In this document: one piece after another, positions 18,251-29,200 of the stretch
Layout: every line of letters starts with the position of its first letter
Position numbering within the stretch: the first letter of the stretch is position 1
Source of the DNA: JAGLOK01 sp963677605
Lineage (GTDB): Bacteria; Bacillota; Clostridia; Christensenellales; UMGS416
Reading direction: 5' to 3'
Length of the DNA stretch: 64,000 nt
Assembly (NCBI GenBank): GCA_963677605.2
Contig: CAXXDX010000006.1
Span: forward strand, 682,001 to 746,000
The notes under the pieces: model-generated
The model's database searches: none
Seen by the model: the letters and a program-made list of their open reading frames with translations, nothing else
What the model was told of the DNA's origin: nothing
Program-made: the position numbers and the translations under genes

Positions 18251-19043
18251 ACTTATAAAAGCCTTCCCCCGTTTTTACGCCCAGCTTTCCACTGTTCACA
18301 TATTTACTTAAAAACTTGACTCCGAACCAGTTAATCGGGTTTTTCTTCGCCATATTTCTTGTTATATGCATAACGGTATCCAGCCCAACCAAGTCCATCA
18401 TCTGAAAAGGACCAAGAGGAGCTTTAGTCACATTGCGGAAGGATTTGTCCACATCTTCGATTGTCGTAACACCCTTAATCACAAGCGAAATAGATTTTGC
18501 GTTGATGGCTGAAAATATGGCGTTATATACATAGCCTTCGCTCTCCCTGCCTATTACAACCGGATCAAAGTCCGTTTCATCTGCAAGCTGCTTTAACCTC
18601 TCCGTAACCAATGGCTTAGTTTGTTTTATCGGCATTATGTCAGCGATGTTAGCCCCATCATCCGGCCAATAGAAGTGAAAGGCACAAAATCTGTCTTTTT
18701 TCTTTATTTTCTTTGCTATCTTGCTTGGCAGAAGCATTGATGAGTTCGTTGTTAAAACAGCATCAGCTTTAACATACTTTTCAATCTGAACAAAAAGATT
18801 TTGTTTTATTTTCATCACTTCTGTGACTGATTCTATAACCAAATCACAATCACTTATTCTTTCATCGATTACTGTTATATAGCTCGCAGTTTTTGAATTC
18901 AGTTCATTTTTGGCAGATAACAACGCATCTTCACTTAGATCACAAAGCACAACTCTCATTCCACCATCAAGAAAACGCCTTGCTATCTGCACCCCCAGAG
19001 TTCCTGCTCCCACTATCAAAACTTTTTTAAATACTGTACTCAT
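18243..19043 (-). CDS. 3-hydroxyacyl-CoA dehydrogenase family protein
   Basis: A protein of 266 residues. NAD-binding Rossmann motif VGAGTLGVQ (12-17 GAGTLG) and DLSEDAL, then TTNSSMLLPSKIA and the active-site region with His123 (AFHFYWPDDG). The C-terminal domain ends GVKTGEGFYKYD, as in 3-hydroxybutyryl-CoA dehydrogenases. The family oxidises 3-hydroxyacyl-CoA or related hydroxy acids with NAD. The HFYWPDDG segment differs from the usual HFFNPxxxM, so a non-acyl-CoA substrate is possible. It sits 2 bp after the transporter gene and overlaps the hydrolase gene, well inside the operon, so it probably modifies the imported compound or its aglycone. Confidence 0.8.
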   Translation of the reverse strand: MSTVFKKVLIVGAGTLGVQIARRFLDGGMRVVLCDLSEDALLSAKNELNSKTASYITVIDERISDCDLVIESVTEVMKIKQNLFVQIEKYVKADAVLTTNSSMLLPSKIAKKIKKKDRFCAFHFYWPDDGANIADIMPIKQTKPLVTERLKQLADETDFDPVVIGRESEGYVYNAIFSAINAKSISLVIKGVTTIEDVDKSFRNVTKAPLGPFQMMDLVGLDTVMHITRNMAKKNPINWFGVKFLSKYVNSGKLGVKTGEGFYKYD

Positions 19044-19045
19044 TT

Positions 19046-20371
19046 TTATTCCTTATTAATAATGCTTTCCTGGTTTTTGTTTATCATAGTCTGAACATCA
19101 GTTTCCTTAAGCTTATAGAAAAATAAAATTATTAAAAACATCGAAATATATCCTACTATAGGAAAAAGAGTCATCGACATCCATATTCCGTTCAAAGTTC
19201 TTGAACTTTGGTCAATATTTTCTACATACCCGAAGAACTGCAGAAGATAGAGTGACACTGCACCGCTTACTGCTCCTGCCAGTTTCGCAGCAAACGTCTG
19301 CACCGAAAACGTCAATCCCTCAGCCCGAATTCCTGTAATATACTGTCCGTACTCCACGCAGTCGGATGTTATCATACCCAGCATCAATACAGGCGCAACC
19401 AGAAATATCGACTTTATCGTTGTAATCAAAAGGAATACAGGAAATGAACCATAACCCACTAAAAACTGTACTATGCTCAGAACTGCTCCTGCTGCCATGC
19501 TGAAAAGTAAAATATTACGTTTTCCAAACTTCTCTATAATTTTAGGCATAAACAACGGAATGCACACCAGCGGTACTGCAGAAACACCGCTGATTACTGC
19601 AGCTAAACCAAGATTCCCCAGATTATACTTTGCAAAATATGTTCCCATTGCAGCTCCGGTGTTTGAAACATTAAGCACAAGATAAGCGATATAGAATGCC
19701 AATAGATACTTGTTTTTTCCGATATACTTAAGTATCTCAACAAATGACATCGTTTCCTGTCTGTGATACTGCACTCTTTCTTTTACATTTTTCCTTATAA
19801 AAATCATGGAAACAAAAATTATCACCGAATATGCTACAGCCAAGTTGAGCCAGCCTACATTTTCAACAAGAGCCGCTGCCGGTATCACCACAAGAGCCGC
19901 CACAGCAGAGCCGAACATTCTTTTAGATATTAAAGCATTACGCTCTTTTAAAGAGTTTGTCATGACGGTCGATATCGCAAAAGCAGGAACATCAGACACC
20001 GTATATATCATTCCCCAAGCGATATACGATGCAAACGCATATATCACTTTGAAATTTGCGCTCATATCAAAATTCATAAAAAGAAGTACTGTTGATATAG
20101 GCAAAGCCCAAGCCGTAAACTTCAGCCACGGTAAAAACTTTCCGCCTTTAAGGTGCGCTTTATCTACCACTATTCCCATAAGCGGATCATTTACCGCATC
20201 CCAAATCCTTGCAACAAGATAAAGCGTTGCAACCATTGCAGGTGTTATCCCTACAATATCAGTGTAGAAAATCGATAGCAGAGAAAGTGTGTAAACCATG
20301 CTTATTGTCTGTCCGAATGAGTAACTGACGTATGACAGGTTCTCTTTTTTTGTAATCGTGTTAGTTTCCAT
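19046..20371 (-). CDS. GPH-family (glycoside) cation symporter
   Basis: A membrane protein of about 441 residues with 12 predicted membrane segments. NLSYVSYSFGQ at the N-terminus, RIWDAVNDPLMGIVVD and GGKFLPWLKF are hallmarks of the glycoside-pentoside-hexuronide:cation symporters (MelB/XynB/UidB type). The ATG at 20371 is preferred over the upstream GTG because AAAGG lies 7 bases before it. It probably brings glycosides into the cell together with Na+ or H+. It is placed directly between the rhamnosidase gene and the catabolic genes, which makes an intact rhamnosylated glycoside the likely cargo. Confidence 0.88.
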   Translation of the reverse strand: METNTITKKENLSYVSYSFGQTISMVYTLSLLSIFYTDIVGITPAMVATLYLVARIWDAVNDPLMGIVVDKAHLKGGKFLPWLKFTAWALPISTVLLFMNFDMSANFKVIYAFASYIAWGMIYTVSDVPAFAISTVMTNSLKERNALISKRMFGSAVAALVVIPAAALVENVGWLNLAVAYSVIIFVSMIFIRKNVKERVQYHRQETMSFVEILKYIGKNKYLLAFYIAYLVLNVSNTGAAMGTYFAKYNLGNLGLAAVISGVSAVPLVCIPLFMPKIIEKFGKRNILLFSMAAGAVLSIVQFLVGYGSFPVFLLITTIKSIFLVAPVLMLGMITSDCVEYGQYITGIRAEGLTFSVQTFAAKLAGAVSGAVSLYLLQFFGYVENIDQSSRTLNGIWMSMTLFPIVGYISMFLIILFFYKLKETDVQTMINKNQESIINKE

Positions 20372-20394
20372 AAATGTACCTTTCACATTGAATG

Positions 20395-23085
20395 TTAATA
20401 AAAATTGAAATTGTATTTTCCTGAATACAACTCAAAAAGTACTTCATTATTCTTTCTTACAATGTTTGTGATATTAGGATTCTCCTCTATCTCTTTTCCG
20501 CAGCATATAATTTTATTCTTCTCGCATAAAGGAAGCCGTACTTCGGCAGTAGTGTTAGGAGGCACAATAAGATAAGCCATTGTTGTATCATTTCCTTTTT
20601 CCCAACCTGCCTCAATCTTGCCGTACATGCTTTCATACCCTATCTTTGCATTTGAGATTTTATTCGTCATAAGAGGAGCAAAAATGAACTTTTTAAAGCC
20701 AGGCTCCGATCCATTTGATAAACCTCCTATTTTCTTATATATCCATTCGCCTATCGCTCCGTATGCATAGTGGTTGAATGAAACCATATTGTCATTTCCC
20801 TGCAGAGTTTCGTTAATCGTTCCATCAGGCAGAAGCGAATCCCAACGTTCCCACACGGAAGTTGCCCCCATCTTTACAGGGTACAGCCACGAAGGACATG
20901 TATCTTGAATCAGGAGATTTATAGCCGTTTCTTCCTGTCCGTTTTCACTCAATGCAAAACATAGTACTGGCGTACCTAGAAATCCGGTTGTAAGATGATT
21001 ATCATGTTTTGCAACATCTTCTGCCAAGTGTCTCGCAACATTTTCTCTTAAGCTTTCAGGTATAATCCCAAACTTCAGCGCTAGAGCATATGCACTTTGA
21101 AATCCATCCTCAATGCTGCCATCCGGCTTTACAAACATCGAATTAAATGCATAGCATATTTTTTCAAACAGATCTCTGTACTTTTTTTCATCTTCTTTTC
21201 TGCCGAGTATATTTGCCGATTTGGCAGTAATGTCCGCAGAGTGCGCAAAGTACGCAGTCGCTACCCATTTTTTCTTTGCAACCCACTGCTTTTTTTCTTC
21301 TCCCGGTGCAAGCCAGTCGCCAAGTTGATAGCCACGGGAGCAAATATACCTTGCGTGTTTCCTTAGCTCCTTATCCATACGCTTTTCTTTTTTTGTAAGC
21401 CTCGCTGCCTTTTTAGCTGAAAAATCCACCCAGCGCTTCATACTGTCTAACTGGTTTTCAAGCACACGTTTGTCACCAAAGCATTCATACAAACTCCAAG
21501 GCACGATAGTCGCGGCGTCTCCCCAACCGGAGCTTGTCATCTTTACAAAAGGAAGTTTTATTTCCCTAGGTATTGTCATATCTACAGCACCGTCTTTGCG
21601 CTGATCTGTTTTTAAGTCATTCAGCCATTTCGAGAAAAAGCGTGGTGTCCTCATATTGTAGTTCGCAGTTGCAGAGAAAACCTGTGCGTCTCCCGTGTAA
21701 CCCATACGCTCATCCCTTTGCGGACAGTCAGTGGGTATTTCTATAAAATTGGCTCTCTGACTCCACATAATGTTACTGATTAGCTTATTTATATCAGGAT
21801 TGGAACATTCAAACTCCAACGTAGTTTTCATATCAGAGCAGATTACCTGCGCACAGGCTGTGTCTAAATCCACTCCATCATATCCCTCTATCCTTATGTA
21901 TCTGAATCCCATGTAAGTAAATTGCGGTTCGTATACTTCTTCTTTTTCACCCTCTGCAATATATATTATTTCAGTTTTCGCTTTACGCAGATTCCGTGTG
22001 TAAAAGTTGCCGTCTTCATCCAATGTTTCAGCATGTGAAATTGTAATTTTCTGCCCATGTTTTACATCTTTAAAACAAAGCTTAACCCAGCCGGCTAAGT
22101 TCTGGCCGAAGTCAACCACAGTTTCACCTTTAGGTGTTATAATGATTTCATCAGCTGAGACTTCATCGATTTTGACTACATCTTCGCCCGTTTGTGCAAC
22201 CAGCATATCTTTTTTATGCTTAAATCTTTTTGCGTTTGTACACTCTTGAGCTTTTATAAGACGGTTCGCATCATATTTTTCGCCAAGATAAAACTCAGAC
22301 CAGCATACATTGCCATTGTTACTCACCTGCCAGCTTTCATCGCTGGATATCACTTCTGATGTTCCGTCTTCATAATCAACATTCATTTGAAAAATAAGTG
22401 CAGTTTTTTTGCCCCATAAGTTTCGCATATTGAGAAATGTAAAAACACCTCTATACCACCCATCAGCAAGCATAACAGTAATCTTATGCTCACCTACACT
22501 AAGCGTTTCTTCTGTTTCGTAAGTCTGATACTGCAAAGTATTATCATAGCTTGTAAATCCCGGCCTGAAATATGAATCGCCTATCTTCTCATCGTCTATA
22601 TAAATGTTATAAAGCCCAAGAGCGCTTGCATATATCCTTGCTCTTTTTACAGGCTTTGCGATTTTAACTTCATTCATGAAATAATAAACAGGCTTTGTTT
22701 CGCTCTTTCGCTCTTTGTAATCCGCTGTTATCCAATCCGCCTGCCAGTTTTCGTTAATAAGTCCTGTTTCAAAGCAAGCAGCTTCTCCCCAGTTGCTCTC
22801 CATATCCTTCGCCCATGCTTTTACACGCACGTAATACCTTGTTCTTGGCTGAAGCGCATATCCAGCATATTTAATATGAAGACAATCTTGAGACATTACC
22901 CTCCCACTGTCCCATACGATTCCACTTTCAAAAAAAGTATCTTCTTTTGACACCTGAATCCTGTAAGCCTTCTGATATACTGCATATTCTTCGCTTTTTA
23001 TCTGCCAACTTATGCGTGGATTTCTTTCATCCGTGCCTAAGAGTTTTTCTTTGTATTCACATAATATGTTTTCAACACGCAGCAT
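20395..23085 (-). CDS. GH78 alpha-L-rhamnosidase, cytoplasmic
   Basis: A protein of 896 residues. An N-terminal beta-sandwich (NPRISWQI, QKAYRIQVS, VWDSGRV) is followed by further carbohydrate-binding sandwiches (~130-330) and the (alpha/alpha)6 barrel with PTDCPQRDERMGYTGDAQ; the general acid should be in DERMGY (Asp458/Glu459 region). VWERWDSLLPDGT and MVSFNHYAYGAIGEWIY are typical GH78 barrel motifs. There is no signal peptide, so it removes rhamnose from compounds already inside the cell. AAGGAAAG precedes the ATG. Together with GH3 it could take apart rutinosides or neohesperidosides. The HpaI-type aldolase at 37153 could process the rhamnose, but that link is inferred. Confidence 0.93.
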   Translation of the reverse strand: MLRVENILCEYKEKLLGTDERNPRISWQIKSEEYAVYQKAYRIQVSKEDTFFESGIVWDSGRVMSQDCLHIKYAGYALQPRTRYYVRVKAWAKDMESNWGEAACFETGLINENWQADWITADYKERKSETKPVYYFMNEVKIAKPVKRARIYASALGLYNIYIDDEKIGDSYFRPGFTSYDNTLQYQTYETEETLSVGEHKITVMLADGWYRGVFTFLNMRNLWGKKTALIFQMNVDYEDGTSEVISSDESWQVSNNGNVCWSEFYLGEKYDANRLIKAQECTNAKRFKHKKDMLVAQTGEDVVKIDEVSADEIIITPKGETVVDFGQNLAGWVKLCFKDVKHGQKITISHAETLDEDGNFYTRNLRKAKTEIIYIAEGEKEEVYEPQFTYMGFRYIRIEGYDGVDLDTACAQVICSDMKTTLEFECSNPDINKLISNIMWSQRANFIEIPTDCPQRDERMGYTGDAQVFSATANYNMRTPRFFSKWLNDLKTDQRKDGAVDMTIPREIKLPFVKMTSSGWGDAATIVPWSLYECFGDKRVLENQLDSMKRWVDFSAKKAARLTKKEKRMDKELRKHARYICSRGYQLGDWLAPGEEKKQWVAKKKWVATAYFAHSADITAKSANILGRKEDEKKYRDLFEKICYAFNSMFVKPDGSIEDGFQSAYALALKFGIIPESLRENVARHLAEDVAKHDNHLTTGFLGTPVLCFALSENGQEETAINLLIQDTCPSWLYPVKMGATSVWERWDSLLPDGTINETLQGNDNMVSFNHYAYGAIGEWIYKKIGGLSNGSEPGFKKFIFAPLMTNKISNAKIGYESMYGKIEAGWEKGNDTTMAYLIVPPNTTAEVRLPLCEKNKIICCGKEIEENPNITNIVRKNNEVLFELYSGKYNFNFY

Positions 23086-23111
23086 TATACTTTCCTTCCC
23101 ATAATATCCAA

Positions 23112-24254
23112 CTAATCTTTAATGTAAGACATCCCGATATCTGAGAGTTCTCCATCCAGAGCCTTCCTTACCCAATTGCAGACGCTTAAGCCGTCTTCTT
23201 TTGCGGTATAAAACATATCGCTTCTTGTGACAACGTGCTGTGTTGTTCCTGTTTTATCATCAAAACCGCACATTGATAAAAACATATGGCAGTTGTCCTC
23301 CTTTTCATTAAGCTGCGAAATCACAGGTTTTAGCTCCGCATTCCATTCTTTAGCCGCAATATTAATATTTTTATCTTCATTAATCATTTTCATTCGAAAT
23401 TCAGAAAGCACCTTGTCATACATTGTGTTTATCATAAGCTGAGGCACTTTATTTTTAAGCACTTCACCATTTTTAATAAGTGAATCCTTCGCCAAATCTG
23501 CTCCTATTTTAAACCCATATGTTTTCTGTGTATCTGCACCCCATAGGTTAAGCACATCACCCCAGTTTTTATATCTTAAGTGCGCACTGTCACACACATA
23601 AATAACATTGCTGTTCGGATATTTTTCAGCTATCTTCCTTACATAAAACGATGATCCAAATGCACCAGCACTCTCTCCGCAGATTATCACGTTCTTTGGA
23701 TTTTTATATCTTTCAAATATATAGTCCAATGACTTTTCTGCATTGTTTCTGCCGCCAAAGATAATCTTTTTATTTTTGTTTTTATATGTAAGTACTCTTT
23801 CGGACGCACCGATATGAAAGTCCCCCGTCGTATATGGCAGATACACCACACTCCAGCCCTTGCAGGGATTCATGTCATTTTCAGTGTCCAGCATTCCCTT
23901 CATGGGGTGTAGCCCAAATGGCAGCATATCGCTCACATAGTAACCAAATCCCTCTCCCTTTAAAAAAGACTTCGTGCACATTGGAAAATGAGCTGATTTT
24001 TCATCCCATGCTAATCCGCCTCCTGAAAAATATATTAGAAGATCATCTTCACTTCCCTTTTTAAGATACATATAGTGCTTTTTACCGCTCGCGCACACAC
24101 AATCTTCATGAGGTTTGATGCGAGTCCACTTCTTGTCTTTTACTTTATCAATATTCTTTTTTTTAGATATGCGAAATAAATTTATTATTCGAAGAGCCGA
24201 AACATAAACCAAGTATATAAATGCACCAAAAGCCCTGAGCAAAAATCGAAGCAT
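23112..24254 (-). CDS. Pectinacetylesterase-like hydrolase, membrane-anchored
   Basis: A protein of 380 residues. The start at 24254 has AAGGG just upstream; the earlier TTG at 24272 is unlikely. An N-terminal hydrophobic segment (LLRAFGAFIYLVYVSALRII) may anchor it to the membrane. YFSGGGLAWD, VYLPYTTGDFHIG, and the nucleophile elbow CGESAGAFGS (Ser195) match the plant/bacterial pectinacetylesterase (notum-like) fold. It may remove acetyl groups from glycosides or pectin fragments. If the hydrophobic segment is a membrane anchor, its orientation is unclear: the positive residues after it favour an internal location. The gene starts 8 bp after the TetR stop. Confidence 0.7.
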   Translation of the reverse strand: MLRFLLRAFGAFIYLVYVSALRIINLFRISKKKNIDKVKDKKWTRIKPHEDCVCASGKKHYMYLKKGSEDDLLIYFSGGGLAWDEKSAHFPMCTKSFLKGEGFGYYVSDMLPFGLHPMKGMLDTENDMNPCKGWSVVYLPYTTGDFHIGASERVLTYKNKNKKIIFGGRNNAEKSLDYIFERYKNPKNVIICGESAGAFGSSFYVRKIAEKYPNSNVIYVCDSAHLRYKNWGDVLNLWGADTQKTYGFKIGADLAKDSLIKNGEVLKNKVPQLMINTMYDKVLSEFRMKMINEDKNINIAAKEWNAELKPVISQLNEKEDNCHMFLSMCGFDDKTGTTQHVVTRSDMFYTAKEDGLSVCNWVRKALDGELSDIGMSYIKD

Positions 24255-24261
24255 AGGTCCC

Positions 24262-24882
24262 TTACCTTTCAAATATCTTATCTGCCATGTCTTTTACGAT
24301 GCCAAGTTCATATTTATAGCCTGTATCATTTGCTTGTGTGATTTTCCTGTGTGCCAGCTTTTGTAGATATGAAAAGATAACATCCGCAGAAGTTATCAAG
24401 TCCTGATATTTTTCCATAGTTTTTCTGTCAGGCTCTTCTCCGAAAAATAAGTGTTCCAGATAAAACATATAGTTATTAGTTAGCATTTCATCCGGATAGG
24501 CATCTGCATAGAAGTGAATAAACATACTTATATAGTTGTATGCATCGACATGTTTGTGGAAGTTATCAATAAGCAAATTAACTATCTTATGAACAACCTT
24601 ATTTGGCCCAAGGTCTCTTAAATCTACTCGCTTTAAATCGCCGAATATCTCATTCATCATTCTGTATTGTATTTCAAAAACTATGGGATGAATACTTGGA
24701 AAATACCGATACATAGTAGCTCTGCTGGTCTTAGTTTCTTTCATAATCAGCCCCATTGTAACATTGCCCAGACCATCAGCTAAAATAAGCTCCTGTGCAG
24801 CGTCTATAATCTCAATTTTCTTGTCTTCCACATCTTGTTTGCGCTGTTCATTGTATTCTTTTCTGCTTCTAGTATTTTCCAT
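24262..24882 (-). CDS. TetR-family regulator
   Basis: A protein of 206 residues with an N-terminal helix-turn-helix: IIDAAQELILADGLGNVTMGLIM...TSRATMYRYFPS (~25-65). The C-terminal ligand domain is not diagnostic. AAGGAG precedes the ATG. It is the second gene of an operon whose promoter lies within the inverted repeat TGAGACT-N20-AGTCTCA (26185-26218), so it probably represses its own operon and is released by a glycoside or aglycone. That link is inferred from position. Confidence 0.88.
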   Translation of the reverse strand: MENTRSRKEYNEQRKQDVEDKKIEIIDAAQELILADGLGNVTMGLIMKETKTSRATMYRYFPSIHPIVFEIQYRMMNEIFGDLKRVDLRDLGPNKVVHKIVNLLIDNFHKHVDAYNYISMFIHFYADAYPDEMLTNNYMFYLEHLFFGEEPDRKTMEKYQDLITSADVIFSYLQKLAHRKITQANDTGYKYELGIVKDMADKIFER

Positions 24883-24891
24883 GCTTTCTCC

Positions 24892-26163
24892 TTATTCCGG
24901 AAGTTTTTGAACCATATCTTCCAAGAAATTATCAATTATTTCAAAGTCACCCTTATTTCCATCAAGATTAATGCTTAATGTCACTTTTTTCTTAAATGTA
25001 GAAAATGCCATCCAGAAATAAGGCTTTTTCTTTATAGAACCCGTCATAAAGCAATCGCTAACATCTACGCTTCCAAAGCTTAGCTTTTCGTCATCAATTA
25101 TCCCCAAATTGCTATATGCTATCGGGAAGTTGCTAAACAGCTTTTTTATGAGCGCATGAGTCGCAGCGCTCGGCATAGACTCAAACATCCCTATCATGTA
25201 AAGGTACCCGTTTAATGCCTTAAAATCAGAAATTAAATCTTTCACTTTTGCACTTATCTTAAAGAGCGTATCGTCAAAGTCATCAGTTTCTTGGCCATCA
25301 ATGCCTACAACCAAAGTCGAAGTCAGGTTGTAAAGCGCATCCGTTTCATTTTTAGCCTCGAATCTTCTAAGGTCCACCATGCACGGTATTTTTATCTCTT
25401 CATTTTTTTCTTTGACGTATTCTGCCACGGTTAGATAAAAAGCCGTAAGAAAAATATCGTTTATTGTCGCGCCACGCTGTTTGCCATATTCTTTGACTCT
25501 TGAAAACCTCTCCGCATCAATGCTTCGTGTTACAATATCAGGCTTTGTATTTCCACCAACGGTAAGTGGAATCTCAGATTTATATTTATTATGGCTCTGC
25601 GCTTTAAAAAGCACTTCCATTTTCTTTTTAAATGATGTCTGCCTCTTTATAAAATCAAAGTAAAATCCAACAGCGCTCCTGTTTCCATCCAATATATAAT
25701 CCGGTGTATATTCCTTATCCCTTTCGAGTTTCATGTAGATGTCGCTCAGTACATATAGATACTCTTTAAATCCTGCGGCATCGCATACCATATGATTCAT
25801 TGCAAAGCACAATGTATCTTTCTTCTTTGTGCGAATAATTTTCGCATTTACCTGACATGTTTTTGCTTCATCAATTTCATCCTCATAGAATTTTTGCTTT
25901 TCCAAACCAACATTTTCAGAAACTACAGTTGATAAAAAGCTAGCTTTACGTTGTTCTTCTTCAATCCACCTAGGTTTCCATGCGCCTTCCTCAAACCTGC
26001 TTTTAAGTATAGGAAATACTGAAAAGCTTTCTTCTATTGCTTTTTTCAGTAAGCTTTCATCTATATTATTTTCAAGCTCAATAATGCAGTACATATGATA
26101 GTTATTGTAGGAATCACTGAGGTACTCCATCCTGTCCCATATCTGAGCTTTTCTTTTATTCAT
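24892..26163 (-). CDS. Condensation/alcohol-acyltransferase-like protein
   Basis: A protein of 423 residues. The ATG at 26163 has AGGAG 6 bases upstream and is preferred over 26202. The active-site motif HxxxDxxG is present as NHMVCDAAG (His124, Asp128), as in chloramphenicol-acetyltransferase-like, condensation and alcohol-acetyltransferase enzymes. The second half has PCMVDLRRFE and a segment SNFPIAYSNLG that match the structural motifs of the family. The family moves an acyl group from CoA or a carrier to an alcohol or amine. As the first gene of the glycoside operon it may acylate, and so detoxify or tag, the imported compound or aglycone. No carrier protein is nearby. Confidence 0.75.
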   Translation of the reverse strand: MNKRKAQIWDRMEYLSDSYNNYHMYCIIELENNIDESLLKKAIEESFSVFPILKSRFEEGAWKPRWIEEEQRKASFLSTVVSENVGLEKQKFYEDEIDEAKTCQVNAKIIRTKKKDTLCFAMNHMVCDAAGFKEYLYVLSDIYMKLERDKEYTPDYILDGNRSAVGFYFDFIKRQTSFKKKMEVLFKAQSHNKYKSEIPLTVGGNTKPDIVTRSIDAERFSRVKEYGKQRGATINDIFLTAFYLTVAEYVKEKNEEIKIPCMVDLRRFEAKNETDALYNLTSTLVVGIDGQETDDFDDTLFKISAKVKDLISDFKALNGYLYMIGMFESMPSAATHALIKKLFSNFPIAYSNLGIIDDEKLSFGSVDVSDCFMTGSIKKKPYFWMAFSTFKKKVTLSINLDGNKGDFEIIDNFLEDMVQKLPE

Positions 26164-26184
26164 ATTAATCTCCTGAATTTGTAG

Positions 26185-26229
26185 TGAGACTGTGTGTTTC
26201 ATTATACATATAGTCTCATTGTTTGTAAA
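26185..26229 (-). promoter_or_regulatory. Operon promoter inside an inverted repeat
   Basis: Minus-strand -35 TTTACA (26229-26224), exact 17-bp spacer, -10 TATAAT (26206-26201). A perfect 7-bp inverted repeat TGAGACT (26185-26191) / AGTCTCA (26212-26218) brackets the -10 box and start point. This is a textbook TetR-type operator for the operon running to 14876. Confidence 0.7.
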
Positions 26230-26261
26230 GTATTTTTGTTAATTTGCCTAAATCGGTTATT

Positions 26262-29200
26262 CTATAAAGTTTTTTTATCTTTTATAAACAGCGCATACAT
26301 CGTCGGCAGTGCCACCATGGTAAGCACAGTTGAAAACATCAATCCGAAAAACAACACCAGAGCCATAGGCGCTGTCATAGGATCGCCCGACAACATCAGA
26401 GGCACAAGTCCCACGCATGTAGTTACAGCGCTAATCATTATCGGTTGATATCTCTCACTTACTGATTGCAAACAAGCATCCTTTATGTTCATTCCGTCTT
26501 TAACCGCCTTGTCGATAAATTCGATGAGCAATATGCCGTTGTTTACAACAATTCCGAACAAAGCAACTATTCCGAGTATTGCCATTGCCTGAAAATCCAC
26601 TCCTGCTATATAAAGCCCGAAGAAGCATCCTATAAGCGAAAGAGGTATCGCTCCTAGTATTATCATGCTGCGTTTAAAACTTTTAAATTGTATCAGTAAT
26701 ACTATAAACACCAGAAGCAGTGCTCCGCCTCCATACAGCCATACGTCGCTTAAAAGATCATTCATGTTGTCAGCTTCACCAAGATATGTAATTCGTACAG
26801 TTTTCGGAACTGCAGCTGCCTCATATTTCTCCTGAAATTCACTTAATATATCAAATGAACTATGTCCTTCTTTAACATCACAAAGAACTGTGTAGCTTCT
26901 CTGATTCTCATAGTGCATTATAGCTGGTGTCAAGCTGCCAAGCTTCACATCTGCTAATTGGCTTAGAAGAACCTGTTCTCCCGTAATTGAAGATGTTATA
27001 GGCAGTCTAATAAGTTTTGAAAGCGTGTCTGCATTAGTGCTTACGACAATATCCATATCATCTTTGCCTGCTGTAAACGTTGTAGACTTTGTTCCCATCA
27101 GTGCAACATTCAACTGGCGCGAAACATCATATTTCAACACTCCATATCTGTTCAAAGCATTCTCGTTCATATCTACTATATACTTTTTCGTTCCGTCGGT
27201 GCGATTATCTCGTATATTGTATGCCCCTTCGATTTCACTCAATGCTTCAGAAACATTTTCAGCCGTTTGTGAAAGCTCACCCAAATCATCTCCACTAAGC
27301 AGTATTTCTATTTTCGCGTCTGTCGGCACAGCATACTCCAGATATTTAACTTCAACTTCAGCCTCAACAATGCTTTCATCAAAAGCCTTCTGAAGCTCGC
27401 TCCCCACAGCCTGACTGTTGCTGTAGACTTCACTGGATTCAAGATCCAGTTCGACCATTATCTGTGTAAAGTTATCAGCTGCCGGGTATATCGGCAGAGT
27501 AAGAAAGAATTTTGGCAGAGCTTTACCAACAGCAGTTGTATAATTTAAAACTGCGGAATGGTCATCTAATATCTCACCTATCTCGTTTGCTACCCTTTCT
27601 GTTTTTTCAAGATTCATGGCTTGCGTTGTGGCATTGATATATATTACAGACTTATCAGAGTACGGAAAAAACGACAGCCCCAGCTGCATAAACAGCAGTA
27701 TCGCCACACCAAGTGTTGCAAAAGAGCCAATGAAAGTAAGTGCTTTATGATTAAGACTAAATCCGAGTACTTTCATAAAAATACTTTTAATCACACCTTT
27801 TTTCTTCGTTTCTCTTCCGCCACTTGCTTTTTTGGAGGGTGTGAAGAAAAGATATGCAAGCACTGGTATAAGTACCATCGCCGCCACATAGCTTGCTATA
27901 AGCGCAACTATTACAATAGTAGGTATAGTCTTAACTATCGAACCTATGGAACCTTGGTTAAAATACAGTGTGCCAAAGGTAATTACCGTTGTAATAGAAG
28001 ATGTCAGTATCGGTACTGCCGTTTCTTTTATAGCAAGCGCAATTGCCTTTTTCTTTTTCTTTCCAGCATCAAGCTTTGACTGTATTGAGTGGCTCACAAC
28101 CACTGCGTTATCAACTAATATCCCCAGGGAGATGATGAGAGCAGCTATTGATATAAACTGAAATTCGATTTTAAATAGGTGCATTGCTATAAAAGTACAA
28201 AGAATTGAAAATGGTAACACTATTGATATTAAAAGACCATTTTTTAGCTTTACGCCTATCATAACAACCAATATTATAAGCGCTATACTTTGTAGCAAAG
28301 ATACCATAAATGAGTTAATTGATTTGCTTACACCTTCCGGTGAAAACACAGCCTCATGAAATATAATATCTTGTGGCATTGATGCTTTTATTGCATCTAT
28401 CTTTTCCCTTACTTCATTCCCTATTAAAATAGCATTTTTGTCCTGCTGGAAATATCCGCATATGAGAATCGCTGTTTCATCATCCTGCATATATGAATAT
28501 TCGTCCGCATAATTAATCCTTACGTCAGCTACGTCACTTAGCCTCAGCATTCCGACGCCTTCGGATTCCGATGCGACAATAATATTTTCAATGTCTCTAA
28601 TTGAGCTGAACTCCGTGTCAGCTGTAACTGATATTTTGTCACCGTCATACTTGATGTCGCCGCTTGGTATGTTTACATTCTGTGCTGATATCAGCTCTGC
28701 AATATCAGTGCTTGTTAAGTTGTATTCGTCCAAAGCATTTACATCCAAAACGACATCGATCTGCTTGGTTTTTTCGCCTTCGACTGTAATCTTTGATATT
28801 CCGTCTATTGCCGCAAGCGACATCTTTATGTTCTGAGCATATGCTGCGAGATCTTCTGCTGAAAATGCATCGCTGGATACCGTAATAATAAAATCCGTTG
28901 TTTCAGTAAGATTTGTATTTATCTCGCTTGTAAGACATGATTCAGGAAGCTTGTCCTGCGTCTGCATCACAGTATCTCCGAGCACACTTTTCGCATTGTC
29001 CCAGTCAACATCAGGCTCAAACTCCACAACCAAGGTCGATAACGACTCTCTTGTTCTTGATTCCACTTTGACTATGTTTTCAATCTCCTGAAGCGCATCT
29101 TCCAGTTCATTTGTCACATTCTCTTCCACTTCAGAAGCTGATGCCCCAGGATATACAGTGGATATCACAGCAAATGGAACTGATGTGTCCGGGTTTTCGC

